This document shows, piece by piece, positions 43,121 through 52,419 of a stretch of 64,000 bases of DNA. A program made the position numbers and the translations under genes. The stretch covers positions 186,001-250,000 of the forward strand of contig NZ_NIWT01000001.1 in NCBI RefSeq assembly GCF_002236115.1. Direction: 5' to 3'. Position 1 is the stretch's first letter; the number at the start of each line of letters is the position of its first letter. The notes under the pieces are model-generated. The model saw nothing but the letters and a program-made list of their open reading frames with translations. It did not search any database and was not told the DNA's origin. This stretch comes from Pseudomonas jessenii (GTDB lineage Bacteria > Pseudomonadota > Gammaproteobacteria > Pseudomonadales > Pseudomonadaceae).

Positions 43121-44271
43121 ACGCCGACTCCTGTCGCGGCCAGATACTTCTGTGCCATGTCGCGCAATGCCAGCATCGACGCCGCCGATTCCCGGTCGAT
43201 GCGCCGCTTGAGCAACAAGCGGTTGGCAATGCGCATTGCCAGGCCGCTGAATTGATATTCCAGGGTGCGGACGAAACGTGTGTCCTCGCCGGTGGCATCG
43301 CATTCATAGGTCACCACCAGCGACAGGCCGTGGTCACCCCGGGCCTCGGCGCTCCAGCGCCGCCCGGGCAGGTACTCCGCTACCTCCCAGCGCAAGTGCC
43401 CGTCGCGCCCGCCGGCACGGATGTCTTCCTCGAAACGTGCGCCGGCATGCAGCGGGCCTTTTGGCCCGTCGATGCGCAGCGACGACGGATGCCATTGCGG
43501 CCAAAGGGTCACGGTGCTGGCGTAGGCAAGTACCTGGATCGGGTTTCCGGCAATGACAACCTGATGCTGCATGCGGGTCATGGGGGTTCTCGTCGGGTTG
43601 AGCGGCTCAGGATCCGGCTCCCAATAGAGGGTGCCGAACAGGTAGTCCATCAGCGGGAAAACGATGTTGAAATTACGCGCCTGCATCAGTTCACGGCGGT
43701 GGTGCAGTTCGTGCAGCCGGCGCATCTGGCGGATCCACGGCAGCCGTGTGAGCGGGTTGCGAGCCGGCAGATGCTCGCAGGCATGAAACACTTCGTAAGT
43801 CAGGTAGCCGAGGACAAGAAGGCCGCCGACCAATCCGGCGACGTTGGTATTGATGTGCTTGAGCAGCCACCAGAGGGGCAGGGCGACGGCGAGGGTGTGC
43901 AGCACGATCAGCCACGCCGGAAACAGAATCACCCGCCAGTCGCGGGCGCTGTCGTAGGTCATGTGGCCGGGGGTGAAAAAGCTGTGGTGGTCGCCTGCGT
44001 GACGGGCATAAAACAGCCGGGCGAAGCTCTTTTTATGATGCCCCAGGTGGCGATGCACCATGTACACACCGAGGTTGAACAACAGCAGCGTGACGGGCAC
44101 CGCCAGCCATTCCGCTGGCCGCACCTGATGTACGTTGCTCCAGAAGACGCTGATCGCCAGTGCCCCGAACACCAGGACAAACGTGCCATGCAGCCAGGGG
44201 TTGTAGAGCGGATGAATGTCGGCGCGGTAACGGCCGCGGAATCCTTCGGTGGTCTGCCTCACTGCAATCAC
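43117..44271 (-). CDS. fatty acid hydroxylase/sterol desaturase fused to an SRPBCC domain
   Basis: About 384 aa. Residues 1-215 form a membrane di-iron hydroxylase with several hydrophobic helices and the histidine boxes HRHLGHH, HAGDHH, HACEH and HELHH. Residues about 230-375 form a soluble SRPBCC (START-like) hydrophobic-ligand domain (QVVIAGNPIQVLAYASTVTLWPQWHPSS...). The GTG at 44271 has only a weak upstream site. The fusion suggests ligand presentation to, or binding by, the hydroxylase. Followed by the coupled propeller gene. Confidence 0.85.
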   Translation of the reverse strand: MIAVRQTTEGFRGRYRADIHPLYNPWLHGTFVLVFGALAISVFWSNVHQVRPAEWLAVPVTLLLFNLGVYMVHRHLGHHKKSFARLFYARHAGDHHSFFTPGHMTYDSARDWRVILFPAWLIVLHTLAVALPLWWLLKHINTNVAGLVGGLLVLGYLTYEVFHACEHLPARNPLTRLPWIRQMRRLHELHHRRELMQARNFNIVFPLMDYLFGTLYWEPDPEPLNPTRTPMTRMQHQVVIAGNPIQVLAYASTVTLWPQWHPSSLRIDGPKGPLHAGARFEEDIRAGGRDGHLRWEVAEYLPGRRWSAEARGDHGLSLVVTYECDATGEDTRFVRTLEYQFSGLAMRIANRLLLKRRIDRESAASMLALRDMAQKYLAATGVGV

Positions 44272-44368
44272 CTGTCGTTTTTGTTATCTCTTTCAGATTA
44301 GCCGATCCCGGTGATTTGACGGACCGAACCTTAAGGACACAACGGCCATGATCCGGTGCAAACCGGTC

Positions 44369-45232
44369 TCAGGTCAGCGGATCCCATCGCTGCGACCAGT
44401 CTTCGTCGGAGTCGATGACTTTGCGCAGCAGGTCGAAGGCGCGTTGCAGCGTCGGCGAGTCACGATCGCGCGAGTAGACCAGATAGGTCGGATAGTTGAA
44501 TTCCGGCGCCTTGGGCACCCGTTCCAGGGCGCCGCTTTGCAGATAACTCTGCACGACGCGGGTGCGGAAGTAGCCACTGCCGCCGTTTTCGAGAAGATAC
44601 TGCAAGCCCAGCGGGCCCAGATTGAAACTCAGCGCAGCCTTGGCCTTCTCCGGCAACGCGGCGTCGTGCTGGCGTCGAAAATCAGCGCCCCAATCGATGT
44701 AAACATAAGGATCGGGCTTGTCGGCCAGGCGCACGAGAATCAGTTTTTCTTCGAGAATCTGTTCGACCTGCAGACGCGGCCAATATTCGGGCTGATACAC
44801 CAGCGCGGCATCCAGAACGCCCAACTCCAGTTGGCGGAGCAGGTTTTCGCCGTCGCGGATTTCCATGCGCAGGGCATGGCTGGGGATATTCTTGCGAATT
44901 TCGCCGGCCCAGCCGAGCATCAACGGGTTGCACAGACTCACCTCGCCACCGATGTGCAGCACATCGCGATAACCTTCGGGCAACGGCAAATCACGCCGCG
45001 CGGCTTCCCAGGTTTGCACCAGCTGATTGGCGTACACCACGAACGCTTCGCCATTGGGCGTCAGGCGGGCGCCGGCACGATTGCGCACGAAAAGGGTGCT
45101 GCCCAGTTGGCTCTCGAGTTTTTGTACCCGTGCGGTGATCGCGGTCTGGGTGACATGGAGTTTTTCCGCGGCGGCAGCCAGGCTGCCATGGCGGACGATT
45201 TCGAGGAAGGTGCGGGCGAGGTCGATGTCCAT
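44369..45232 (-). CDS. LysR family transcriptional regulator
   Basis: About 287 aa starting MDIDLARTFLEIVRHGSLAAAAEKLHVTQTAITA in two stretches: the N-terminal HTH covers residues 1-60. A substrate-binding-like effector domain (about 90-285) follows. The ATG has no clear ribosome site; the frame continues upstream into a REP. Nearest neighbour on the same strand is the desaturase operon, about 100 bp downstream. Target genes are not evident. Confidence 0.9.
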   Translation of the reverse strand: MDIDLARTFLEIVRHGSLAAAAEKLHVTQTAITARVQKLESQLGSTLFVRNRAGARLTPNGEAFVVYANQLVQTWEAARRDLPLPEGYRDVLHIGGEVSLCNPLMLGWAGEIRKNIPSHALRMEIRDGENLLRQLELGVLDAALVYQPEYWPRLQVEQILEEKLILVRLADKPDPYVYIDWGADFRRQHDAALPEKAKAALSFNLGPLGLQYLLENGGSGYFRTRVVQSYLQSGALERVPKAPEFNYPTYLVYSRDRDSPTLQRAFDLLRKVIDSDEDWSQRWDPLT

Positions 45233-45281
45233 GGGGGGGCCGGTGGTGTAAGTGCCCGCATTGTAAGAGCACCACCTGACC

Positions 45282-45402
45282 TGTGGCGAGGGGGCTTGCC
45301 CCCGTTGGGCGCGAAGCGGCCCTTGAAGTCCTTCCGATAAGTCGAAATCTCTGGTTGTGCGACTGCTTCGCAGTCGAACGGGGGCGAGCCCCCTCGCCAC
45401 AG
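45282..45402. repeat. REP pair, GGCGAGGGGGCTTGCCCCCG type
   Basis: Outer inverted GGCGAGGGGGCTTGCCCCCG-type copies with inner GCGAAGCGGC and CTGCTTCGCAG palindromes. Confidence 0.92.
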
Positions 45403-45416
45403 GACCAGCAAAAACG

Positions 45417-45446
45417 ACGAATCCCGCCACTAAGGGCGGGATTCGT
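45417..45446 (-). terminator. hairpin terminator after SCP2 gene
   Basis: ACGAATCCCGCC-ACTAA-GGGCGGGATTCGT, a 12-bp near-perfect stem 40 bp after the SCP2 gene stop. No strong U-run on the minus strand beyond TCGTTTTT, so moderately sure. Confidence 0.7.
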
Positions 45447-45485
45447 TTGCAGCAGGCACGCTCCCGAAGTTCGGGAACCAGGTGC

Positions 45486-45800
45486 TTACGACGGGAACAG
45501 CTCGGACAGTTTCATCGCCAGCATCATGTCGCCTTCAGCGCGCAGTTTGCCGCCCATGAACGCTTGCATGCCGTCAGTCGAACCGTCGACGATGCCTTGC
45601 AGGGTTTCGCCGTCCATCACCAGGGTCACCTGGGCGTCCGGGTTCTCGCCTTCCTGCAGCTCGCAGGTGCTGTCCTTGACGATCAGCGAGAAGTTCTTGG
45701 TGTCGTCGATGCGGAAACCGAAGACCAGGTCCAGACCGGCGGCAGCGGCTGGGTTGAACTTGGCTTTCATTGCTTGTACGGCATCAGCTACGGAGGTCAT
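45486..45800 (-). CDS. SCP2 sterol-binding domain protein
   Basis: A 104-aa single SCP2 domain (MKAKFNPAAAAGLDLVFGF..., DAQVTLVMDGETLQGIVDGS, MQAFMGGKLRAEGDMMLAMK), a small lipid-binding fold. CGGAGGTC-type complement gives no strong ribosome site beyond GAAAGGATC upstream. Such proteins are commonly beside acyl-CoA or phosphatase genes in Pseudomonas. Here the histidine phosphatase gene follows 64 bp upstream on the same strand and may be co-transcribed. Confidence 0.93.
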   Translation of the reverse strand: MTSVADAVQAMKAKFNPAAAAGLDLVFGFRIDDTKNFSLIVKDSTCELQEGENPDAQVTLVMDGETLQGIVDGSTDGMQAFMGGKLRAEGDMMLAMKLSELFPS

Positions 45801-45864
45801 GGTTCGATCCTTTCTTGGGTAATAAGAGCTGGGTGATTACAGCCAGGGTCACAGTAATCCGGAC

Positions 45865-46575
45865 TCAGCGAAACGTGATGAGTTCCGGGGCCTTCAACAG
45901 TTGCAGGTGCGCATGGCTGTTGAAGGAAGCCAGGGACACCTCGCGACCACGAAACTTAAGCTGGTTGAGCGAGGTGTTGACGATTTGCCAGTTCAATTCA
46001 AAGGCCTGCCGGGCAGGCATTTGCGTAATCAGGTGGAGCAGGGCGGTGATGGTGCCGCCGGACGTGAACACGGCGATTTTCTGGGTGTTGTCGGCCTGGT
46101 CGAGAATGCGGTGCAGACCTGCCCGCACCCGCTCGACAAACCCCAGCCAGCTCTCCAGGCCCGGTGTGTCGTAGGTGCCGGCCAACCAGCGCTCGATGAT
46201 CAGGGCGAAGATACGCTGGAACTCACCACGGTTTTGCGCGGCGTTGCGCAGGATGTCCAGGGCCTCGGGTTCGTCCGGCAGCATGGCCGGCAACAGCGCG
46301 CGGATCACTGCATCGGCGTCGAACTCATTGAAGGCGGAGTCGGTTTCCAGCACCGGCACCGGCAGGCCTGCCGCGGCGAATTGTTCCAGCGCGCTGTTAG
46401 CCGTGTGCTGCTGGCGGCGCAGATCCCCCGCCAGGCAGCGGTCGAAGCTGATCCCGAGTTCGGCCAGGTGCCGACCCAGAATTTCAGCCTGACGAATACC
46501 GGTCGGCGACAGCACGTCGTAGTCGTCTGCACCGAAGGAGGCCTGGCCATGTCGAATCAAATAGATACTGCCCAC
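45865..46575 (-). CDS. histidine phosphatase (phosphoglycerate-mutase-like)
   Basis: About 236 aa from a GTG at 46575 (GGGAAG upstream). The N-terminus is GSIYLIRHGQASFG with catalytic RHG, and the later IAVFTSGGTI motif replaces the more usual xxHG box. Family members are phosphatases or mutases; the substrate is not readable. It lies upstream of SCP2 in the same direction. Confidence 0.9.
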   Translation of the reverse strand: MGSIYLIRHGQASFGADDYDVLSPTGIRQAEILGRHLAELGISFDRCLAGDLRRQQHTANSALEQFAAAGLPVPVLETDSAFNEFDADAVIRALLPAMLPDEPEALDILRNAAQNRGEFQRIFALIIERWLAGTYDTPGLESWLGFVERVRAGLHRILDQADNTQKIAVFTSGGTITALLHLITQMPARQAFELNWQIVNTSLNQLKFRGREVSLASFNSHAHLQLLKAPELITFR

Positions 46576-46776
46576 GTCCGCGTCTTCCCGGTACGTTGAA
46601 GGTTTGGCGAGGTTATGAGGATGGCGGTGTGCTGTCAATGAAAAAACATACGCTTGTTTGAAATGCCCGTTACAGGCCTGTTACCAGAGCTTTCACGGCT
46701 GGTAGCAAGGTCGGCGCATGGGTATGCTGGAGGTATCCCGCGCGCGTTCAAGTCGCGCATCGTTTGAGGAGTCCCT

Positions 46777-47799
46777 GTGGAGTTTTTTTCCGAGTACGCC
46801 ATTTTTCTGGCCAAGACCGTGACCCTGGTGATCGCCATTCTGGTGGTCCTGGCCAGTTTTGCGGCCTTGCGCAGCAAGGGGCGGCGCAAGTCGTCGGGCC
46901 AGTTGCAGGTCAGCAAACTCAATGATTTCTACAAAGGGCTGCGCGAACGTCTGGAGCAGACGTTGCTCGACAAGGATCAGCTCAAGGCCTTGCGCAAGAC
47001 CCAGGCTAAAACCGACAAGAAACAGAAGAAAAAACCCGAGGCCAAGCCCCGGGTGTTCGTGCTCGATTTCAATGGCGATATCAAGGCTTCGGCCACCGAA
47101 AGCCTGCGCCACGAAATCACTGCCTTGCTGACCCTGGCCACACCGAAGGACGAAGTGGTTTTGCGCCTGGAAAGCGGCGGTGGCATGGTTCACAGCTACG
47201 GCCTGGCCTCCTCGCAACTGGCGCGTATCCGTGAGGCCGGCGTGCCCTTGACCGTGTGCATCGACAAGGTCGCGGCCAGCGGTGGCTACATGATGGCGTG
47301 CATCGGCCAGAAGATCATCAGCGCACCCTTCGCGATCCTCGGCTCGATTGGCGTGGTGGCGCAGTTACCCAACATCAACCGCTTGCTGAAAAAGCACGAC
47401 ATCGACTTCGAAGTGCTGACCGCCGGTGAGTACAAACGCACACTGACCGTGTTTGGCGAAAACACCGAGAAGGGCCGGGAGAAGTTCCAGCAAGACCTGG
47501 ACATCACCCATCAACTGTTCAAGAACTTCGTGTCGCGCTATCGCCCGCAACTGGCGATCGATGAAGTGGCCACCGGCGAAATCTGGCTCGGCGTGGCGGC
47601 GCTGGAAAAACACCTGGTCGACGAACTCAAGACCAGCGACGAGTACCTCGCCGAACGCGCCAGGCAGTCCGAGCTTTATCACCTGCACTATGCCGAGCGT
47701 AAAAGCCTGCAAGAGCGCATTGGCATGGCCGCCAGCGGCTCGGTCGATCGTGTGCTGCTGAGCTGGTGGAGCCGTTTGACCCAGCAACGCTTCTGGTAA
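46777..47799 (+). CDS. sohB: SohB-type inner-membrane serine peptidase
   Basis: A 340-aa S49 peptidase: one N-terminal membrane helix (residues 8-30), a charged linker and a ClpP-fold domain with catalytic Ser in DKVAASGGYMMAC (about residue 169) and the Lys in GEYKRTLTVFG. Matches SohB in length and order. The GTG start follows GAGGAG by a few bases. Acts in periplasmic-face or membrane protein quality control. A strong terminator follows. Confidence 0.95.
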   Translation: MEFFSEYAIFLAKTVTLVIAILVVLASFAALRSKGRRKSSGQLQVSKLNDFYKGLRERLEQTLLDKDQLKALRKTQAKTDKKQKKKPEAKPRVFVLDFNGDIKASATESLRHEITALLTLATPKDEVVLRLESGGGMVHSYGLASSQLARIREAGVPLTVCIDKVAASGGYMMACIGQKIISAPFAILGSIGVVAQLPNINRLLKKHDIDFEVLTAGEYKRTLTVFGENTEKGREKFQQDLDITHQLFKNFVSRYRPQLAIDEVATGEIWLGVAALEKHLVDELKTSDEYLAERARQSELYHLHYAERKSLQERIGMAASGSVDRVLLSWWSRLTQQRFW

Positions 47800-47828
47800 C
47801 GGGGCAGGAGATATTGCAAAACATCCAG

Positions 47829-47854
47829 CCGGGGCATTTGCCCCGGTTTTTTTT
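47829..47854 (+). terminator. rho-independent terminator after sohB
   Basis: CCGGGGCA-TTT-GCCCCGG followed by eight T. Confidence 0.93.
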
Positions 47855-47985
47855 GCCTGCGAATACTTGCCTGATGTCCTCCACGACCCGGCGAAATCTC
47901 TGTAGGCAGCAGGCGACCGTTCCTGCTTTCGGTAATGCGGCGGTTGGTTATGTTGGTGTTCCGGAATAATTGCCATGGAACGCAT

Positions 47986-50900
47986 ATGAATGACCATCAG
48001 ACACCGCTTCATCCCGATCTTGCGCCGCTGCGCGAAACACTGAAATCCGTGGTGGGCGCGGCTTTGCCGCAGTCTCCCGAGCAGTTCGGTGCCCAGTTGA
48101 TCAAGGCAAAATGGGGGCAAGACATCGACCCGCAAAAGGCCCTGTTGGTCACCCTGGATTACCGCTATCGCGGGCACCCACCGCAGGACGGTATCGAGCA
48201 AGGCCAGGTGGCAAACACGCAAACCCTGGTGCAGGCGTTGCTGGCGAACTACCAGACCGTCGGTGACGGGCGTTTTGCCGAAAGCGCATTTGGCTTGTAC
48301 ACACCGCCCGATGTCGGTCCGTCCGTTCGCATCGTGGAGCATGTCGATGAATTCGCCGATCACGGCAATGGCAATCACCACACCTACGAAGGCATTTATC
48401 GCCAGACCACGCCACAGGTGTATGGGCCGGCAACGCAAATTGCCCTGAGGCCAGCGGCGTTCAAACAGTGGGTGTGGGAGCTGGATCTGCAAACCCGCTA
48501 TCAGGCTTACCTTGATCGCGCGTGGCCCTCCGATAAGCGTATCGTCCAGGCGGCGCCGTACGACCTGAGAACCTCAGCCAAGGCCGCCTTTATCATGAGC
48601 GCCTGCCTGCAACATCAGGAGGGCAGTTTGAGTCAGGAAGGCCTGGTCTTGGCCATGCAGGCCGCCGGGTTGCCAGCGCAGCAGACCTGGAATGCGTTGA
48701 CCATCGGCCAGGTGCAGGCGCCCACCCGCATCAGTGCGCCGATCGAGGTCGGTCGGCTGACGATCTATCGCTATACATCGGACGATATCTGGTGTTACCG
48801 CCACCGTCATAGCGGCCGGGTCTTGCTGAACATTCCCGGCAACTCCTCACCCTTGCATGAATTCGCCGACTTCCGGCACCTGCGCCAATGGATCGTGGAC
48901 CAAGGCAGGGTTGCCGCCACACGGCAAGCGCTGGTCGCGCATTTTGCCGAGGACGATCGTGAAGACGGTACCTTCCATGCGGGGGTGTCGACGGCGTTGG
49001 AGGGCATGGCGGTTTACCCGAAGGAACACTGGCTGAAAAAGAACGCAGGGTTGTTCAACAACGACGGTTTCTGGGACCCGCAGGACTATATCGACCTTGA
49101 GCGTCCGCCTGCCGACACCGATCCGTTCGCGCAATTGGTGCTGACCATGAAGCAGGCCTCCATGGCCAGCGTCAAAACCATCCGCGACGATGCCCAGGTC
49201 AATCGCGACAACCTGAGCGCGGTGGTGGAACCGCTCGTGCAGTGGATCAACCGGCTGGGGCCATTGGCACTGTTCATTCCGGGAGGTGAGGGCGTCCTGG
49301 TACTGGCCGGCCTGATCGACGCCGGTTATGGCCTCGATCAGGCCGTCAACGGTAAAACACCGGAGCAACGCTCCGAGGGCGTGACGCGCACGGTGTTCGG
49401 CTTGCTCAATGCACTCCCGCTGGCCGGGGCGGTGGCGGCACTCAAGGGCGAAGAAAAAATCGCCGGAACGTTGTACGAACCCCGGGAACCCGGGAGCGAG
49501 CCGCATCCCGAAACGCCGACCGAGCCCGCACCCGGATCGGCTCCGGTGCCCGTGTCGACACGTGTGGAGCTGATGCGTGGCGTCTGCACACCCCTTGCTG
49601 CCTTCAGTGATGAGGTATTGGCGCAGATCGCCCGGGTCAGTACGGTCGACGACGATATGCTGCGCCTGATGCAGACTGGCCGTCCGCCGACGCCGTTGCT
49701 CGCCGACACCATCACACGCTTCAAGCTCGATCAGGAACTCGAAATCGTCGCCGACCCGCAAGCCCGGGCCGGATTGTTCAACGCCCGATATCAGGCGCTC
49801 CAGCACTCGGACAAAGAGTGGGTTCGCCTGTTTCAGCGTGAGTACCAAGGTTTGCCGAAAAGCGCCGTGGAGCAGATCCTCGACCGTTCGGGAGTTGACA
49901 TCAATCGGCCCGTCGATGCTGACGAGGCGCTGCTACTGTTCAAGCGCCTGGACAGCAAGTCGCGGGAGTATCAACAACATGCACGACTCAACCGGGCTTA
50001 TGAAGGTCTGTACTTGCGTTCGATCGTCCATCCGGAAACCGATGTCCTGGCGTTGCATTCCCTGCCACGCCTGCCCGGTTGGCCGAAAGACTTACGCATC
50101 GAAGTGCACGACGGGTCAATCAGTGGCCGGGTCCTGGACCGTTGCGGCCCGCCCGATTCGGCGGATTGCCGGCGCTTGATCAAGACCGGTGATCGCTATC
50201 GGTATTCCACGATGGCGGCTACCGACGGCGAGGGTTCGGATCTGTTTACCGCACTGGTCGATCTATTGTCAGGGGAGGAGCGCGCGGCGATGTCGCTGCG
50301 CTCCCCAGACGCGGCCAGCCAGTTGCGCCTGCGTATTGGCACACATGCCTTGCCCCGCTCCGAGCTGATACTCGGCTTGAATCGAATGGATTCGCGGTTG
50401 TCCTTCGAAGCCACGGGGTTGCGCGGTGGCGGCTTTCCGAATACGCCACAGGCCGCTGCGCTGACCCATGAAATCATGCGACTGCAGGTCAAGAATCTGT
50501 ATCCGGATTTCACCGATGCCCAGGCGGATGAGCTGCTCCTGATGGCGGGTAACGGCGCTCAAGCGCTGGTGGATCGCCTGATTCTCGAGATGCAGCAGTT
50601 GCATGCCGATCTGCGCCAGTGGATCGACCAGGCCGTGCTGGATGTCGATGACATGGACGTGGATTTTCTTGCGGTGGACGATGATGACGCCGCAGGCATG
50701 AGCCCTGAGCAGGTGGCGGCACACAATGTCGAACTGCTGCAAACCGTGATTGGCTATGAGCGTGAAACGCGAATTGAATTGGGCGACGAACTGATGGGCA
50801 TCTGGCAAAAATGCCCGCCCCAGATCAATAGAGTCATGTCCGGTGAGACGTTCTCTGGTTACAGGCTGGATCTGGGTTTCGAGGACTACCATAGGTTGCC

Positions 50901-51873
50901 AACGATGAACGTGCGCTTCAATGAGGTCGTCGAGCTATCGATGCGGGGCTTGCACCTGGTCGAGCGCGAGAGCCTGAGCGTCTTTCTCGAAAGTTTTCCG
51001 AACCTGCGTTCCCTGAACCTGGAACGTGTCGACCTGCGGCGGCTCAACGCAGACGGCGTGCTGGAAGGTGTGTTGCCTCCACCGATTCGGCAAATGACCC
51101 ACCTCACTACGCTCAACCTGAGTTCCACCTTTTTGCAGCTTCAGGAGCGCACGGCTTCGCAGTTTCGTGAGCTGGTGAGCTTGCAAATGCTGGATCTGAG
51201 TGACAACCCGTTGACTGTACCGCCCGTGGTATTGGGGATGAATGAACTGCGTGTGTTGAACCTGAGAAACACCGGAATCAGCCATTGTCCGATAGGCATC
51301 GCCGATCAGCCGTACTTCACCTCGCTCGACTTGCGAGGCAACCGGATCGGTCGGGTTCCCTACTCGATACTGATTCAGGCGGTGTCCCGGGACCGGGTGA
51401 AATTGTGGGGTAATCCGCTGACGGATGAAGACACGTTGTTGCGCCTGGTGAGTCATCGTGAGCGCACCGGTATCAATTTGTGGTTGAGTGAGCCGGGTGC
51501 CGATTACGGCAGTGCGACGCCCTGGCTGGAGGAGGGTGATGAAAGCGTACGCGAGGCGCGGCAACAGATCTGGCAACGATTGGCCGTCAAACCATCGGGC
51601 AGTGCGTTGCTCCGGGTCGTGGATGGATTGAGCCTGACGGCGGATTTCCGGGTCGGTTATTGGTCGCTGCAGGCGCGTGTGTGGCGCTTGCTCCACGAAG
51701 CGGATGCGTCAGAAGAGTTGTGGGGCTGGTTGCTGCACTGTGTCGAAACGCGGATGGCCGATGCGGACAATCCGTTCAGGCTGTTCGTGGTGCTGGAGGA
51801 TCGAGTCCGGCTGTACTGCGACTGGGTCGCCATGGGGCGTCCGATTCCGCTGGTGGATAATCCGGTGTTTTAG
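47986..51873 (+). CDS. giant LRR protein with DUF6543-like N-terminus and truncated NEL-like end
   Basis: A 1295-aa protein. The N-terminal 500 residues resemble the DUF6543/dermonecrotic-toxin-like region of large Pseudomonas LRR proteins (LLNIPGNSSPLHEFADF near residue 285). A hydrophobic stretch (LGPLALFIPGGEGVLVLAGLIDAG) lies at about residues 423-450. An acidic spot (DVDDMDVDFLAVDDDDA) lies near 885-900. Leucine-rich repeats occupy about 980-1165. The last 100 residues align with the start of a NEL domain (TADFRVGYWSLQARVWRLL...VVLEDRVRLYCDW) but lack the catalytic Cys and stop early. No secretion signal is visible. Start ATG 47986 (MNDHQTP) is the most N-terminal sensible one; the ribosome site is weak. 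Confidence 0.85.
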   Translation: MNDHQTPLHPDLAPLRETLKSVVGAALPQSPEQFGAQLIKAKWGQDIDPQKALLVTLDYRYRGHPPQDGIEQGQVANTQTLVQALLANYQTVGDGRFAESAFGLYTPPDVGPSVRIVEHVDEFADHGNGNHHTYEGIYRQTTPQVYGPATQIALRPAAFKQWVWELDLQTRYQAYLDRAWPSDKRIVQAAPYDLRTSAKAAFIMSACLQHQEGSLSQEGLVLAMQAAGLPAQQTWNALTIGQVQAPTRISAPIEVGRLTIYRYTSDDIWCYRHRHSGRVLLNIPGNSSPLHEFADFRHLRQWIVDQGRVAATRQALVAHFAEDDREDGTFHAGVSTALEGMAVYPKEHWLKKNAGLFNNDGFWDPQDYIDLERPPADTDPFAQLVLTMKQASMASVKTIRDDAQVNRDNLSAVVEPLVQWINRLGPLALFIPGGEGVLVLAGLIDAGYGLDQAVNGKTPEQRSEGVTRTVFGLLNALPLAGAVAALKGEEKIAGTLYEPREPGSEPHPETPTEPAPGSAPVPVSTRVELMRGVCTPLAAFSDEVLAQIARVSTVDDDMLRLMQTGRPPTPLLADTITRFKLDQELEIVADPQARAGLFNARYQALQHSDKEWVRLFQREYQGLPKSAVEQILDRSGVDINRPVDADEALLLFKRLDSKSREYQQHARLNRAYEGLYLRSIVHPETDVLALHSLPRLPGWPKDLRIEVHDGSISGRVLDRCGPPDSADCRRLIKTGDRYRYSTMAATDGEGSDLFTALVDLLSGEERAAMSLRSPDAASQLRLRIGTHALPRSELILGLNRMDSRLSFEATGLRGGGFPNTPQAAALTHEIMRLQVKNLYPDFTDAQADELLLMAGNGAQALVDRLILEMQQLHADLRQWIDQAVLDVDDMDVDFLAVDDDDAAGMSPEQVAAHNVELLQTVIGYERETRIELGDELMGIWQKCPPQINRVMSGETFSGYRLDLGFEDYHRLPTMNVRFNEVVELSMRGLHLVERESLSVFLESFPNLRSLNLERVDLRRLNADGVLEGVLPPPIRQMTHLTTLNLSSTFLQLQERTASQFRELVSLQMLDLSDNPLTVPPVVLGMNELRVLNLRNTGISHCPIGIADQPYFTSLDLRGNRIGRVPYSILIQAVSRDRVKLWGNPLTDEDTLLRLVSHRERTGINLWLSEPGADYGSATPWLEEGDESVREARQQIWQRLAVKPSGSALLRVVDGLSLTADFRVGYWSLQARVWRLLHEADASEELWGWLLHCVETRMADADNPFRLFVVLEDRVRLYCDWVAMGRPIPLVDNPVF

Positions 51874-51887
51874 CGCGAAGGGTAAAA

Positions 51888-51919
51888 CCCCTTGAACCCC
51901 GGGTCGGGGTTCAAGGGGT
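51888..51919. terminator. bidirectional terminator between LRR and DUF934 genes
   Basis: CCCTTGAACCCC-GGGTC-GGGGTTCAAGGGG, about a 13-bp stem between convergent genes. No long T-run on either side, so it may act as a transcription barrier. Confidence 0.7.
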
Positions 51920-51924
51920 GACGG

Positions 51925-52419
51925 TCAGCGACGACGGAACAGCGGCAGCGGTTCGTCGGCAGCGGCCTGGTAGGTCACCGAGAAGTCCTTGAGGCCTTCA
52001 AGGGCTTCGTGCGGGTCTTTGTCGGCGCGAATGGCGAACGCGTCGAAACCACAGCGATGCATGTAGAACAACTGGTCACGCAGCACGTCGCCAATGGCCC
52101 GCAATTCGCCCTTGAAACCGTAACGGTCACGCAGCAGGCGGGCATTGGAGTAGTTGCGGCCATCGGTGAATGCCGGGAAGTTCAGGGCGATGACCTGGAA
52201 TTGCGCCACGTCTTCACCGATTTCCTCGGCTTCTTCATCGGCGTCCAGCCAGATGCCCAGGCCGCCATCGCGGGCCAGGAGCATGCGGCTATGTTCGCGC
52301 CACAGCTGCAACGGCACGATGAGGTCGTCGCAGTTGCTGATCTCGTCGATATTGAAGTCCTTGGGCAGCAGGTGCCAGGTTTCGTCGACGACCTCGTTGT
52401 TCTTAATGATTCGCTGCAT
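51925..52419 (-). CDS. DUF934 protein, sulfite reduction accessory
   Basis: About 164 aa starting MQRIIKNNEV after AAGGAG. The C-terminal DUF934 core (ALNFPAFTDGRNYSNARLLRDRYGFKGELRAIGDV) is clear. In pseudomonads this protein is encoded next to the sulfite reductase hemoprotein and is needed with it for sulfate assimilation. Its start overlaps the end of cysI by 17 bp, so the two are coupled. Confidence 0.93.
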   Translation of the reverse strand: MQRIIKNNEVVDETWHLLPKDFNIDEISNCDDLIVPLQLWREHSRMLLARDGGLGIWLDADEEAEEIGEDVAQFQVIALNFPAFTDGRNYSNARLLRDRYGFKGELRAIGDVLRDQLFYMHRCGFDAFAIRADKDPHEALEGLKDFSVTYQAAADEPLPLFRRR

